Positions 1-8,397 of a stretch of 48,242 nt of DNA are shown piece after piece (the stretch's first letter is position 1; every line of letters begins with the position of its first letter). The translations under genes and the position numbers were made by a program. The notes under the pieces are model-generated. The model was not told the origin of the DNA. It saw nothing but the letters and a program-made list of their open reading frames with translations, and did not search any database. Source of the DNA: Candidatus Rokuibacteriota bacterium (GTDB lineage: Bacteria > Methylomirabilota > Methylomirabilia > Rokubacteriales > CSP1-6); contig JACPSW010000093.1 of NCBI GenBank assembly GCA_016193045.1, positions 1 through 48,242 on the forward strand, written 5' to 3'.

Positions 1-1259
1 CACACGCGGCGCTTGGCCTGGGCCCGCGACATCGTCCGCCCGGCGCCGTGAGCGGTGGAGCCCCACGTCTCCGCCATCGCGCGCGCCGTGCCGACCAGGA
101 GGGCCGAGCCCGTCTCCATGGAGCCCCCGATGATGACCGGCCGGCCGATCTCGCGGTAGGCCTCCGGCAGATCCGGGGCGCCGGGACCGAAGGCGCGGGT
201 CGCGCCCTTCCGGTGGACGACGAGGTCGAGGAGCTCGCCGTCCACGGCGTAGCGCTCCACTTTGGCGGTGTTGTGGCAGACGTCGTAGACCACCGACAGC
301 CCCAGCTCCCGGGGGTCCTTGCCGAAGACCCGCCCCATGACTTCGCGCACCCGGTGGGTGATCACCTGGCGGTTCGCGAAGGCAGTGTTGGCGGCGGCCG
401 TCATGGCGCCGAAGTAGGACTGGCCCTCCTTGGACCTGAACGGAGCGCAGGCCAGCTCCCGGTCGTTCACCACGATCCCGTAGTTCCGCATGACCTGATC
501 GAAGAGCCTGAGGTAGTCGGTCCCCACCTGGTGGCCGAAGCCCCGGGAGCCGCAGTGGAGCATCACGAAGACCTGCCCGGGCGCGTCCACCCCCAGGACG
601 CGGGCCGCGGTGGGATCGTGAATCCCGCCCGGACGGATCACCTGGAGCTCGAGGTAGTGGTTGCCGGAGCCGAGCGTGCCGAGCTGCCCGAGCCCGCGCG
701 AGACGGCGCGCGCGCTCACGTGGGCGGGATCGGCGCCGGGGAGGCACCCTCGCCCCTCGGTTCCCTCCAGATCCTCGGGCCAGGCGTAGCCGTGCTTCAC
801 GCACCAGCCCGATCCTTCCACCATGACCTCGCTGAACTGGGCCTCCGAGAGGCGCACGAACCCCTTGGCCCCCACGCCGGAGGGGACGGCCGCGAAGAGC
901 GCGTTGATCAGCTCCCTGAGCCGCGGCCTGACCTCGTCTTCGGTGAGCGTCGTCCTGAGGAGCCGCATCCCGCAGTTGATGTCGAAGCCGATGCCGCCCG
1001 GGGAGATCACGCCGGTGTCCGCCCGGAACGCCGCCACGCCGCCGATGGGGAAGCCGTACCCCCAGTGGCCGTCGGGCATGCAGAGGGAGGCCCGCACGAT
1101 CCCGGGAAGGCAGGCGACGTTGGTCACCTGCTCGAAGACGCCCTGGTCCATCTGGGCCAGGAGCGCCTCGGAGGCGTAGATGCGCGCCGGGACCCGCATC
1201 CCGGGCTTTTCGCTCGGGGGGATCTCCCACACGCAGTCGCCGACCGGGAGGACTTTCAT
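1..1259 (-). CDS. rtcB: RNA-splicing ligase RtcB (3' end beyond window)
   Basis: RtcB joins RNA 2',3'-cyclic phosphate (or 3'-phosphate) ends to 5'-hydroxyl ends, using GTP and Mn2+, in RNA repair and tRNA splicing. The frame opens with ATG at 1259 and runs off the left edge, giving about 419 residues of a family that is usually near 480. Family motifs are visible: PGGIGFDINCGMRLLR near residue 90, GSGNHYLELQV, VMLHCGSRGFGHQ and VVYDVCHNTAKVE. The sequence STAHGAGRTMSR places the guanylylated histidine at residue 404. Its usual cofactor, archease, lies upstream on the same strand, separated by about 340 bp of repeat DNA instead of the expected short spacer. The Shine-Dalgarno signal is weak. 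Identification is firm; only the C-terminal end is unseen. Confidence 0.95.
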   Translation of the reverse strand, partial: MKVLPVGDCVWEIPPSEKPGMRVPARIYASEALLAQMDQGVFEQVTNVACLPGIVRASLCMPDGHWGYGFPIGGVAAFRADTGVISPGGIGFDINCGMRLLRTTLTEDEVRPRLRELINALFAAVPSGVGAKGFVRLSEAQFSEVMVEGSGWCVKHGYAWPEDLEGTEGRGCLPGADPAHVSARAVSRGLGQLGTLGSGNHYLELQVIRPGGIHDPTAARVLGVDAPGQVFVMLHCGSRGFGHQVGTDYLRLFDQVMRNYGIVVNDRELACAPFRSKEGQSYFGAMTAAANTAFANRQVITHRVREVMGRVFGKDPRELGLSVVYDVCHNTAKVERYAVDGELLDLVVHRKGATRAFGPGAPDLPEAYREIGRPVIIGGSMETGSALLVGTARAMAETWGSTAHGAGRTMSRAQAKRRV

Positions 1260-1274
1260 CGAATCGCTTTCTCT

Positions 1275-1346
1275 AGAGATGCCGATGGGCCCTATCGGCG
1301 GTCGCGCCGCGGGGCGCCCCGCCCGCCGCCTCCCATCGGCATCTCT
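1275..1346. repeat. 15-bp perfect inverted repeat upstream of rtcB
   Basis: AGAGATGCCGATGGG at 1275-1289 is matched by its exact reverse complement at 1332-1346. The 42-nt centre is itself GC-rich and partly self-complementary. The hairpin ends 15 nt before the rtcB start codon, so it could shape the rtcB leader or be the end of a small mobile element. No T-tract follows, so it is not a standard terminator. Confidence 0.6.
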
Positions 1347-1401
1347 AAATGTCGATATCTTCACCTGGGGCGGGCACCCCGGGCTGTCTTCACCTGCTCG
1401 T

Positions 1402-1509
1402 CTCGGACGGCGGGGCCCCTCCGGTTTCGCTCGCCTCGCCCGCTGGGGCCCCAGCCCCAGGGCGGTCTGCGGCTCGCACTGCGGCCCCGCGACGTCCTGC
1501 GACTCGCCC
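1402..1509. repeat. GC-rich ~108-bp interspersed element, copy 1
   Basis: This stretch, containing CCGCTGGGGCCCCAGCCCCA and GCGGCCCCGCGACGTCCTGC, matches 33464-33571 in the same orientation with few differences. It fills the gap between the archease stop (1601) and rtcB. A sequence resembling the archease end (ATCGACATTTAG on the minus strand, complement of 1346-1357) recurs on the rtcB side, compared with ATCGACATCTAG at the true archease end. That suggests insertion with a duplicated target, as at the cbaB/cbaA junction. The rest of 1260-1600 holds no convincing gene. Confidence 0.6.
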
Positions 1510-1600
1510 GGCCGTCACGCCCGCCCTCGCCGGATTCCAGCACTTCCTCGCTCCGGGTGGCCTCCCTCGCCCCTGCGATCGCGGGGCGGCCCTCACTCGC

Positions 1601-2029
1601 CTAGATGTCGATTACGATCCTGGCGCGCCAGGTGCCGTCCGTCTGTCCGAGGGCGAACTGGTGGAACGTCACGGCCTTGGCGTCGGCGCGGAGCGCCGTC
1701 CGCTCGGGATCGATGACACCACCGTGGACGCGCGCCGTCAACTCGAAGGGACCGGCGCCGCTCACGCGGACCTCCGCCCGCGGGAAGACTTCGCGGTCCC
1801 GGTCCTTCCGGTAGATCAGCTCCGACAGCCAGTCGTACAGCAGGAGATCGAGCTGGGGAGCCGTGAGGGCGATCGTCCGCTCGACGGCGCTGGGCACCGT
1901 CGCCGGGTCCACCATCACGTCCGCCAGGGCGGCGGCGGCGGTGGCGAAGAGGTCGTCGAGGTCGGTTCCCTCGACGTCTACGGCGCAATCGGCCAGCGCC
2001 ACCTCTTCGAGAAACTCATACCGCCCCAC
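1601..2029 (-). CDS. Archease, RtcB-activating protein
   Basis: Archease speeds RtcB guanylylation and turnover and is commonly encoded beside rtcB. The 142-residue product has the family's usual size. It begins YEFLEEVALADCAVDVEG, and contains LDLLLYDWLSELIYRKD and the C-terminal signature DPERTALRADAKAVTFHQF followed by a final IVIDI, where acidic residues at the extreme C-terminus help bind metal. The start is GTG at 2029; a GGGGAG sequence lies a few bases upstream and the next ATG would remove the conserved N-terminus. It is upstream of rtcB on the same strand, although a repeat element now separates the two. hsp20 lies 22 bp upstream, so the three genes may be co-transcribed as a stress/RNA repair group. 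The family is clear; the regulation is inference. Confidence 0.92.
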   Translation of the reverse strand: MGRYEFLEEVALADCAVDVEGTDLDDLFATAAAALADVMVDPATVPSAVERTIALTAPQLDLLLYDWLSELIYRKDRDREVFPRAEVRVSGAGPFELTARVHGGVIDPERTALRADAKAVTFHQFALGQTDGTWRARIVIDI

Positions 2030-2051
2030 GGCTCCCCGCCCGGTCCCGCTG

Positions 2052-2492
2052 CTACTCCGCCTTGACCGGGATGGTCGTGCCCTTGGCCGCCGGCGTCTTG
2101 GGCAGCTTGACCGTCAGCAGCCCGTTCTTGAACGTGGCGCTGACCTTGCTGCCGTCCACCGGCACGGGCAGGCGGATGCTCCGCACGAAGCCCCCGTAGG
2201 AGCGCTCCATGCGGAAGTAGTGCTCGTCCTTCTCCTCCTTCTCCTGCCGCTTCTCCCCCTTGATCGTCAGGACCTGATCCTGGAGGGACACTTCGATCTC
2301 CTTCGGCTCGATCCCGGGGATCTCAGCCTTCACCACCAGGGCGTCCTTGGTCTCGGAGAGGTCCAGGCTGGGGGTCCACTCCCCGCCGAGGGCCAGGAAC
2401 TCGTCCCACTTGGGTTCCCAGAAGCGCTCGAACAGCCGGTCGATCTCCTTCTGAAGGGTCGTGAGGCCTGTCCAGGGTGCCAACGCTTTCAT
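2052..2492 (-). CDS. Small heat-shock protein, Hsp20/alpha-crystallin family
   Basis: This is an ATP-independent holdase that binds unfolding cytoplasmic proteins in large oligomers. With the start chosen here it has 146 residues. The alpha-crystallin domain covers about residues 40-140, including ALVVKAEIPGIEPKEIEVSL and the family signature FKNGLLTVKLPK. The tail ends TIPVKAE, giving a short I-x-V oligomerisation motif. ATG at 2492 is preferred over the in-frame ATG at 2510 because a strong GGAGGAGG lies 7-9 nt upstream of it and would be inside the coding region otherwise. No clear heat-shock sigma promoter or CIRCE element was seen in the 200 bp upstream, part of which is occupied by repeat sequence. 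Confidence 0.93.
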   Translation of the reverse strand: MKALAPWTGLTTLQKEIDRLFERFWEPKWDEFLALGGEWTPSLDLSETKDALVVKAEIPGIEPKEIEVSLQDQVLTIKGEKRQEKEEKDEHYFRMERSYGGFVRSIRLPVPVDGSKVSATFKNGLLTVKLPKTPAAKGTTIPVKAE

Positions 2493-2676
2493 GACGTACT
2501 CCTCCTCCATGCACGAACGATTGGACGGTCAGGCTTTCGCCGAAGGAGGTAGAATTGCAACCGCGATGCCGGATCGAACGGGCGATAAATCAACATCTTA
2601 TGCCGAGGTCGCGCGCCCCGGGTGGGGCATCACCGCCCCCCGGTGGGGCGTCCCCGCCCGCTAACGCCTCGGCGGC

Positions 2677-2701
2677 AACGCAAATACGCATGCCTGACCC
2701 C
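2677..2701 (+). repeat. REP-like element, copy 1 (supplies GNAT start codon)
   Basis: AACGCAAATACGCATGCCTGACCCC matches the consensus of the window's commonest repeat. Its internal ATG (2690-2692) is the only plausible start codon of the following acetyltransferase, whose product therefore begins MPDP. GC-rich GGTGGGGC repeats and an ATAAATCAACA motif precede it; the same grouping occurs near 29353-29481. Confidence 0.85.
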
Positions 2702-3193
2702 ACGATACGGCCGATCCGGCCGGAGGACGAATCGGAACTGACCGCCCTCTATGCGCGCCTGAGCCCCGAGACGGCTTACCAGCGCTTCTTCACGGTGATG
2801 GCGCGCCTCCCTCCCGACTGGGCCCGCATCCTCGCCAACGTGGACTACGACAAGCGGATGGCCATCGTGGCGGTCGCGCCCGGCGGCCAAGTGATCGCGG
2901 TGGCGCGGTACGACCACGACGACCAGGCGAAGGAGGCCGAGATCGCCCTAGTCGTCCAGGACGACTGGCAAGGAAAAGGGCTGGGAACGATTCTCATGAA
3001 GGATCTGCTCGCCTACGCGGCGACCAAGGGGATTCGCCGGTTCCGGGCCTACGTCCTGGGCGACAATCGCCGCATGCTCGACCTCCTGGCGCGGACCACC
3101 CAGATCCTGGAGCGCTACACCGAGCGCGGCATCACCTCGCTCCTCCTGGCGCCCCTCCCTCCGGCCGAGGCCCCCGCGGGCGGCGCGCGCTAG
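2690..3193 (+). CDS. GNAT-family N-acetyltransferase
   Basis: A single GNAT domain of 167 residues is present and should transfer an acetyl group from acetyl-CoA to an unknown amine. The acetyl-CoA pyrophosphate loop is visible as QGKGLGTILMKDLL, within AEIALVVQDDWQGKGLG. The N-terminus TIRPIRPEDESELTALYARL resembles the N-terminal GNAT domain of the convergent neighbour at 3327-6056. The two are probable paralogues; both recall GNAT domains fused to acyl-CoA synthetase modules in protein lysine acetyltransferases. The start ATG lies inside a REP-like repeat and has no Shine-Dalgarno sequence. The acetyltransferase fold begins at residue 5, so no later start is credible. The substrate cannot be told. 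Confidence 0.85.
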   Translation: MPDPTIRPIRPEDESELTALYARLSPETAYQRFFTVMARLPPDWARILANVDYDKRMAIVAVAPGGQVIAVARYDHDDQAKEAEIALVVQDDWQGKGLGTILMKDLLAYAATKGIRRFRAYVLGDNRRMLDLLARTTQILERYTERGITSLLLAPLPPAEAPAGGAR

Positions 3194-3202
3194 CGGATCC
3201 AG

Positions 3203-3327
3203 GTGCCGGGCCAAATAACGAGCCAGACAAGGCCCGAGGGAGGAGGCGGCCGGAGGCGTACGCCGTTGTACGTTGAGGACCGACGACGACCGAGAACGCC
3301 GTATGGCGAAGTTAGTTGGCCCGGCGC
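3203..3327. repeat. 125-bp element with 17-bp imperfect terminal inverted repeats
   Basis: GTGCCGGGCCAAATAAC at 3203-3219 is inverted as GTTAGTTGGCCCGGCGC at 3311-3327 (15 of 17 pairs). CTAGCGG flanks both sides (3190-3196 and 3327-3333), and the right copy contains the stop codon of the minus-strand gene. It fills the gap between two convergent genes and could be a MITE-like insertion or a bidirectional terminator; no T-tracts were seen. Confidence 0.5.
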
Positions 3328-6056
3328 TAGCGGGTTGTCGCGCCCAGGGGCGGCGGAGGCTCGGCCGCCGCCACCCGGATGCGGGCGTCCACGACGGCGG
3401 CGCCTGCTGCGTGCACGAGGATGGGGTTCAGGTCGACCTCGGCGATCTGGGGGAGGTCGTCCGCCATCGTGCTCGCCCGGAGCAGCATCTCCTCCAGCGC
3501 CCGGACGTCGCACACCGGGCCGCCGCGGTAGCCCGTGAGCAGCGGGGAGGTCCGGAGGCTTCCGATCATTTCCCCGGCGTCCTCGCGGGTCACGGGGGTG
3601 AGGCGGACCGCCACGTCGCGGAGCAGCTCCACGAGCACGCCGCCGGCGCCGCACGCCACCACCGGACCGAACTGGCGATCATGCACGACCCCGACGAGCA
3701 TCTCCACCCCTTTCGGCACCATCCGCTGGACCACAAAGCCCGTGGGCGGATGTCCCAGGGCGCCGAGGCGCGCCGCCATCTCCTCGGCCGCCTTTCTGAC
3801 TTCATCGGTGCCGCGTAGATTGAGGCGAACCCCGCCGACCTCCGTCTTGTGGAGGATTCCGGGGGCGATCGCCTTCAGCGCCACGTCCCCGCCGAGCTCC
3901 CGCGCCGCCGTCCCGGCCTCTTCCGGGGCGGTCACGACGCGCTGGTCGGCGACGGGAAGCCCGTAGCACGCGAGCAGCGCCGCCACCTCCCCCGGCGCCA
4001 GCCACCCCTCCCCTCGCCTGAGTGCTGTCGCCACGACCGCGGCCGCCTCGTCCCGGCGAAGGCCGGGGAGCACGGCCGGCGGCGCCTCCGGCCGCCCGCG
4101 CCACTCGCCGTAGCGGGCCGCGCGGGCCAGGGCCAGGGCCGCCGCCTCGGGAAACGCGTACGAGGGGAGGCGGACATCCGCGCTCTTCAGCTCCTCGGGG
4201 ACGCCGCGGGCCGACATGAAGACCGTCAGCACCGGCTTCTTCCCGTCGAGGCCCCGCGCGCCGTCCACGATGGCGCCCGCCACGTCCGCGGGCCGCGTCA
4301 CCAGCGGAGGGATGAAGATGACGATCAGCGCGTCCACCGTGGGGTCGGCCGCGACGATGCCGATGGCTTCACGATAGTGCTCGGCGGTCGCGGAGGCGAT
4401 CATGTCCACGGGGTTCGCGACGGCGGCCTCCCCGGGCAGGAACGCGCTCAGCCGGGCCTGGGACTCCGCGCTCAGCACGGGAACCTGGATCCCTTCGGCC
4501 TCGCAGGCATCCGCGCAGAGGATGGCGGGCCCGCCCGAGTTCGTGATGATTCCCACGCGGCGGCCCCCGGGCGGCGGTTGATGGGCCAGGAGGGAGGCCA
4601 CGTCGAAGAGCTCCTCGAGGGTATCCACCCGGATGACGCCGGCCTGGCGGAAGAGCGCGTCCACCGTGACGTCGGACGCCGCGAGCAGCGCGCCGGTGTG
4701 CGAGGACGTCGCGCGCGCGCCCGCGGCCGTGCGGCCGCTCTTCACCGCCACGATCGGCTTGGCCCGTCCCACGCGGCGCGCGAGCCGCGAGAACTTCCGC
4801 GGGTTGCCGAAGGATTCGACGTAGAGGAGGATGACGTCGGTCCCCGGATCCGATCCCCAGTAGGAAAGGCAATCGTTGCTGGAGACGTCGGCCCGGTTTC
4901 CGATGGAGACGAACGTCGAGATCCCCAGCCCGAGGGAGCTCGCGTAGTCGATGACGGCCAGCCCGAGCGCCCCGCTCTGAGAAAAGAACCCGACCCGCCC
5001 CGCCGGCGGCATGCCGGCGGCGAAGGTCGCGTTGAGCCGGACGGCGGGATCGGTGTTCACGATGCCCATGCAGTTCGGCCCGATCAGCCGCATCCCGGCC
5101 GCGCGGCAGACCCGCAGCAGCCGCGCCTGCCGCACCCGGCCCTCGTCGCCCGTCTCGGCGAAGCCGGCCGAGATCACCACCAGCGCCCTGACGCCCTTGC
5201 GCGCGCACTGCTCGGCCACCTCGATCACCCGGGCGGCCGGGACGGCGATGACCGCGAGGTCCACGGCGCCCGGAATGGCCTCGACGCCGGGAAAGGCCGG
5301 CACGCCCTGCACCACCTCCGCGGCCGGGTTCACGGGATACACGGGGCCGGCGAAGCCGTAGGCGAGAAGGTTGGCGAAGACCTCGCCGCCGATCGTCCCG
5401 CGGTCCCGCGACGCCCCGATGACGGCGACGGCGCAGGGGGCGAAGAACCACTTGAGCGCGTTGGCCGCGGCGATCTCCTCGCGATGCTCGAAGTGCTCGC
5501 GCGCCGCGTCGGTGAGGGAGGTGGCAAAGGTCATCTGGATCTGTCCGGGCTCGGCCCGCACCTCCAGGGGGAACCCCGATTCGCGGAGCACCTCGAGCAT
5601 CCGGTGGTTCTCGGGGAGCATCTCGGCCTCGAAGACCCGGATGCCGTTGACGGCGGCGACCTCCGCCAGTTGGCCGAGGAGAAGCGTGCCGAGGCCCCGG
5701 CCCTGGAAGTCCTCCGCGATCGCGATGCCGATCTCCGCGCGGTCGCCCTCCCGGGGGACCACGTAGATGGCGTGACCGACGACGCGCTCCTCCAGGCCGG
5801 TCGTGGCCAGGAGCCCGAAGGTCTTCACATAGTCCACGTCGGCCTCCCGCCGCGCCTCCCCCATCAGGAACACGTCGGTCGCGGGGGAAAAGAACCGGAG
5901 CGACCGGGAGCGCGCCGACAGGCTGCGAAAGAAGATCAGCAGGCGGTGGTCGTCGTCGGGGGAGACCGGCCGGACGTGGACGGTGGCGCCGTCCCTCAGG
6001 ACGACGTCGGCCTCGCGGTGAGCCGGGTACTCGGGGGCTGGCATGGGGTCAGGCAT
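3327..6056 (-). CDS. GNAT acetyltransferase / ADP-forming acyl-CoA synthetase fusion
   Basis: The 909-residue protein starts with a GNAT domain (about 20-180; acetyl-CoA loop FQGRGLGTLLLG at 118-128). A CoA-binding Rossmann domain follows (VAVIGASRDRGTIGGEVF from about 211), then succinyl-CoA-ligase-like domains (GPNCMG near 326; RVGFFSQSGALGLAV near 354). A C-terminal ATP-grasp module includes ALKAIAPGILHKTEVGG and VVACGAGGVLVELLRD. His453 in SSHTGAL corresponds to the phosphorylated histidine of ADP-forming acetyl-CoA synthetases, so acyl-CoA/ATP interconversion is possible. The order is GNAT first, whereas E. coli PatZ has it last. The start is ATG at 6056, inside a REP-like repeat, or ATG at 6044 at its edge. 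A role in lysine acylation or acetate use is inference. Confidence 0.88.
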   Translation of the reverse strand: MPDPMPAPEYPAHREADVVLRDGATVHVRPVSPDDDHRLLIFFRSLSARSRSLRFFSPATDVFLMGEARREADVDYVKTFGLLATTGLEERVVGHAIYVVPREGDRAEIGIAIAEDFQGRGLGTLLLGQLAEVAAVNGIRVFEAEMLPENHRMLEVLRESGFPLEVRAEPGQIQMTFATSLTDAAREHFEHREEIAAANALKWFFAPCAVAVIGASRDRGTIGGEVFANLLAYGFAGPVYPVNPAAEVVQGVPAFPGVEAIPGAVDLAVIAVPAARVIEVAEQCARKGVRALVVISAGFAETGDEGRVRQARLLRVCRAAGMRLIGPNCMGIVNTDPAVRLNATFAAGMPPAGRVGFFSQSGALGLAVIDYASSLGLGISTFVSIGNRADVSSNDCLSYWGSDPGTDVILLYVESFGNPRKFSRLARRVGRAKPIVAVKSGRTAAGARATSSHTGALLAASDVTVDALFRQAGVIRVDTLEELFDVASLLAHQPPPGGRRVGIITNSGGPAILCADACEAEGIQVPVLSAESQARLSAFLPGEAAVANPVDMIASATAEHYREAIGIVAADPTVDALIVIFIPPLVTRPADVAGAIVDGARGLDGKKPVLTVFMSARGVPEELKSADVRLPSYAFPEAAALALARAARYGEWRGRPEAPPAVLPGLRRDEAAAVVATALRRGEGWLAPGEVAALLACYGLPVADQRVVTAPEEAGTAARELGGDVALKAIAPGILHKTEVGGVRLNLRGTDEVRKAAEEMAARLGALGHPPTGFVVQRMVPKGVEMLVGVVHDRQFGPVVACGAGGVLVELLRDVAVRLTPVTREDAGEMIGSLRTSPLLTGYRGGPVCDVRALEEMLLRASTMADDLPQIAEVDLNPILVHAAGAAVVDARIRVAAAEPPPPLGATTR

Positions 6057-6120
6057 GCGTATTTGCGTTATGGTAACGCAAATACGCATGCCTGACCCCA
6101 GCATTGCATGACCTGACCCC
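6045..6120. repeat. Paired REP-like elements forming a 26-bp perfect hairpin, plus a third fragment
   Basis: A minus-oriented copy at 6045-6070 and a plus-oriented copy at 6074-6099 are exact reverse complements separated by TGG, so transcripts could fold into a 26-bp stem. A degenerate third copy, GCATTGCATGACCTGACCCC, follows at 6101-6120. The pair overlaps the start of the acyl-CoA synthetase fusion and lies 20-40 bp upstream of glgB on the other strand. Confidence 0.9.
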
Positions 6121-6139
6121 GATGGTATAGGGTGCGGGT

Positions 6140-8395
6140 ATGCCCCGCGTACCCGATCCCCCCCGTCTGACGACGGAGCGCAGAGTCACCGCCCTCCCGT
6201 CGGACATCCAGGCCATCGTCCGCGGCGACCACAGCGATCCCTTCGCCGTGCTCGGCCCCCATCGTCTCGCGGGCGACGCGGGCGTGGCCGTCCGCGCCTT
6301 CCTCCCCTTCGCCGAGACGGCGCGGGTGCTCCCCCTCGGGACCGCCGAGGGCGCGCGGCCCATGGAGCGGATCCACGCCGACGGCCTCTTCGAAGCGCGC
6401 TTCCCGGCGGCCAGCGCCCTCTTGGCCTACCGGCTGGAGACCACCGACGAGCGGGGACAGGTCCGGGAGTTCGATGACCCTTACCGCTTCCCCTCCACGC
6501 TCTCCGACTACGACCTGCACCTCCTGGGGGAGGGGACGCACTACAAGGCGTACGAGAAACTGGGGGCCCACCTCCGCACGCTGGAGGGAGTAGCGGGAGT
6601 GGCCTTCGCCGTGTGGGCCCCCAACGCGCGCCGGGTGAGCGTCGTCGGCGACTTCAACCAGTGGGACGGCCGCCGCCATCCGATGCGCTGTCATCCGGGC
6701 AACGGCCTCTGGGAGATCTTCATCCCCGGTCTCGGTGAAGGGGCGCGCTACAAGTTCGAGCTCATCTCCCGCGCGGGAAAACCGCTCGCCCTCAAGGCCG
6801 ACCCCTACGCCTTCGCCTTCGAGCCGGAGACGCCCCGAACCGCCGCGGTCGTCTCTTCCCTCGAGGGCTATGAATGGGGGGATGCCGAGTGGATGGCCGA
6901 GCGCGGCCGGCGGAACGCTCCCGACAGCCCCGTCGCCATCTACGAGGTGCACCTGGGCTCCTGGATGCGGGTGCCGGAAGAGGACAACCGCTTCCTCACC
7001 TACCGCGAGCTGGCCCCGAAGCTGGCCGCCTACGTGGAGGAGATGGGCTACACCCACGTCGAGCTGCTGCCGGTGATGGAGCATCCGTTCTACGGCTCCT
7101 GGGGCTACCAGACCATCGGTTACTTCGCGCCGACGCGCCGCTACGGCGCGCCCCACGACTTCATGTCCTTCGTGGACCACCTCCACCAGCGCGGGATCGG
7201 GGTGATCCTGGACTGGGCGCCGGCCCACTTCCCCCGCGACCCTCACGGCCTCGGGTACTTCGATGGAACGTACCTGTACGAGCACGAGGACCCGCGGCAG
7301 CGCGAGCACCCTGACTGGGGGACGCTCGTCTTCAACTATGGCCGGAACGAGGTCGCCAACTTCCTGATCGGCAACGCCCTCTACTGGCTCGAGCGTTATC
7401 ACGTGGACGGGCTGCGCGTGGACGCGGTGGCCTCGATGCTCTACCTGGACTACGGGCGGAAGCCCGGCGAATGGGTCCCCAACCCCTTCGGCGGCAACGA
7501 GGACCTGGAGGCCGTCGCCTTCCTCAAGCGCTTCAACGAGGTCGCCTACCAGTACCACCCGGGCATCATGACCATCGCCGAGGAGTCCACGGCGTGGCCC
7601 ATGGTCTCGCGCCCGACGTACCTCGGCGGCCTCGGCTTCGGCTTCAAGTGGAACATGGGCTGGATGCACGACCTCCTGGACTACATGAGCCGCGACCCGG
7701 TCCACCGCAAGTACCACCACAACCAGCTCACCTTCGGCCTCCTCTACGCCTGGCACGAGAACTTCATCCTGCCCCTCTCTCACGACGAGGTGGTTCACGG
7801 CAAAGGGGCGCTTCACGGGAAGATGCCCGGCGACGACTGGCAGAAGTTCGCCAACCTGCGCGCCTTCTATGCCTTCATGTACGGCCACCCGGGGAAGAAG
7901 CTCCTGTTCATGGGGGGCGAGTTCGGCCAGACCGGGGAATGGGATCACGACCAGAGCCTCGACTGGGCCCTGCTGGAGATGGGGCCGTACCACGGAGGCC
8001 TCCAGAGGCTGGTCAAGGACCTGAACCGGCTCTACCGGAGCGAGGCGGCGCTCCACCAGGTGGACTTCGATCCCGCCGGCTTTCAGTGGATCGACTGCAG
8101 CGACTGGGAGCAGAGCGTGGTGTCCTTCCTGCGGCGGGCCAGGAACGGGGAGGATTTCCTCCTCTTCGTCTCCAACTTCACGCCGGTCCCGCGCCACGGC
8201 TACCGGCTCGGGGTGCCGCGCGAGGGGTTCTACCGGGAGTGCCTCAATACCGACGCCGGGCTCTACGGCGGCAGCAACGTGGGGAACCCGCACGGCGCCT
8301 GGGCGGAGCCGACAGCCTGGCAGGGACAGCCCCACTCCCTGGTGCTGACGCTCCCGCCGCTCGCCACCCTTGTTCTAAAGCCGTCCCCACGCTGA
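6140..8395 (+). CDS. glgB: 1,4-alpha-glucan branching enzyme (GH13)
   Basis: GlgB moves alpha-1,4 chains to make alpha-1,6 branches in glycogen. The 751-residue protein has the normal bacterial length. It has an N1 domain, a CBM48 domain ([21 protein letters not shown]), the GH13 barrel and an all-beta C-terminal domain. Conserved regions include [10 protein letters not shown] and [18 protein letters not shown]. By alignment to motifs the catalytic nucleophile is Asp428 ([10 protein letters not shown]), the acid/base Glu481 (TIAEES) and the third acidic residue Asp549 ([10 protein letters not shown]). It starts at ATG 6140 with AGGGTGCGGGT just upstream. glgC follows after 2 bp and a GH57 enzyme overlaps glgC by 4 bp, giving a glycogen-metabolism operon. 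Confidence 0.97.
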   Translation: MPRVPDPPRLTTERRVTALPSDIQAIVRGDHSDPFAVLGPHRLAGDAGVAVRAFLPFAETARVLPLGTAEGARPMERIHADGLFEARFPAASALLAYRLETTDERGQVREFDDPYRFPSTLSDYDLHLLGEGTHYKAYEKLGAHLRTLEGVAGVAFAVWAPNARRVSVVGDFNQWDGRRHPMRCHPGNGLWEIFIPGLGEGARYKFELISRAGKPLALKADPYAFAFEPETPRTAAVVSSLEGYEWGDAEWMAERGRRNAPDSPVAIYEVHLGSWMRVPEEDNRFLTYRELAPKLAAYVEEMGYTHVELLPVMEHPFYGSWGYQTIGYFAPTRRYGAPHDFMSFVDHLHQRGIGVILDWAPAHFPRDPHGLGYFDGTYLYEHEDPRQREHPDWGTLVFNYGRNEVANFLIGNALYWLERYHVDGLRVDAVASMLYLDYGRKPGEWVPNPFGGNEDLEAVAFLKRFNEVAYQYHPGIMTIAEESTAWPMVSRPTYLGGLGFGFKWNMGWMHDLLDYMSRDPVHRKYHHNQLTFGLLYAWHENFILPLSHDEVVHGKGALHGKMPGDDWQKFANLRAFYAFMYGHPGKKLLFMGGEFGQTGEWDHDQSLDWALLEMGPYHGGLQRLVKDLNRLYRSEAALHQVDFDPAGFQWIDCSDWEQSVVSFLRRARNGEDFLLFVSNFTPVPRHGYRLGVPREGFYRECLNTDAGLYGGSNVGNPHGAWAEPTAWQGQPHSLVLTLPPLATLVLKPSPR

Positions 8396-8397
8396 CC

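Noticed and set aside
2493..2689. A heat-shock promoter or CIRCE operator upstream of hsp20.
   Set aside because: No convincing sigma32-type -35/-10 pair or CIRCE inverted repeat was found; much of the region is repeat sequence.
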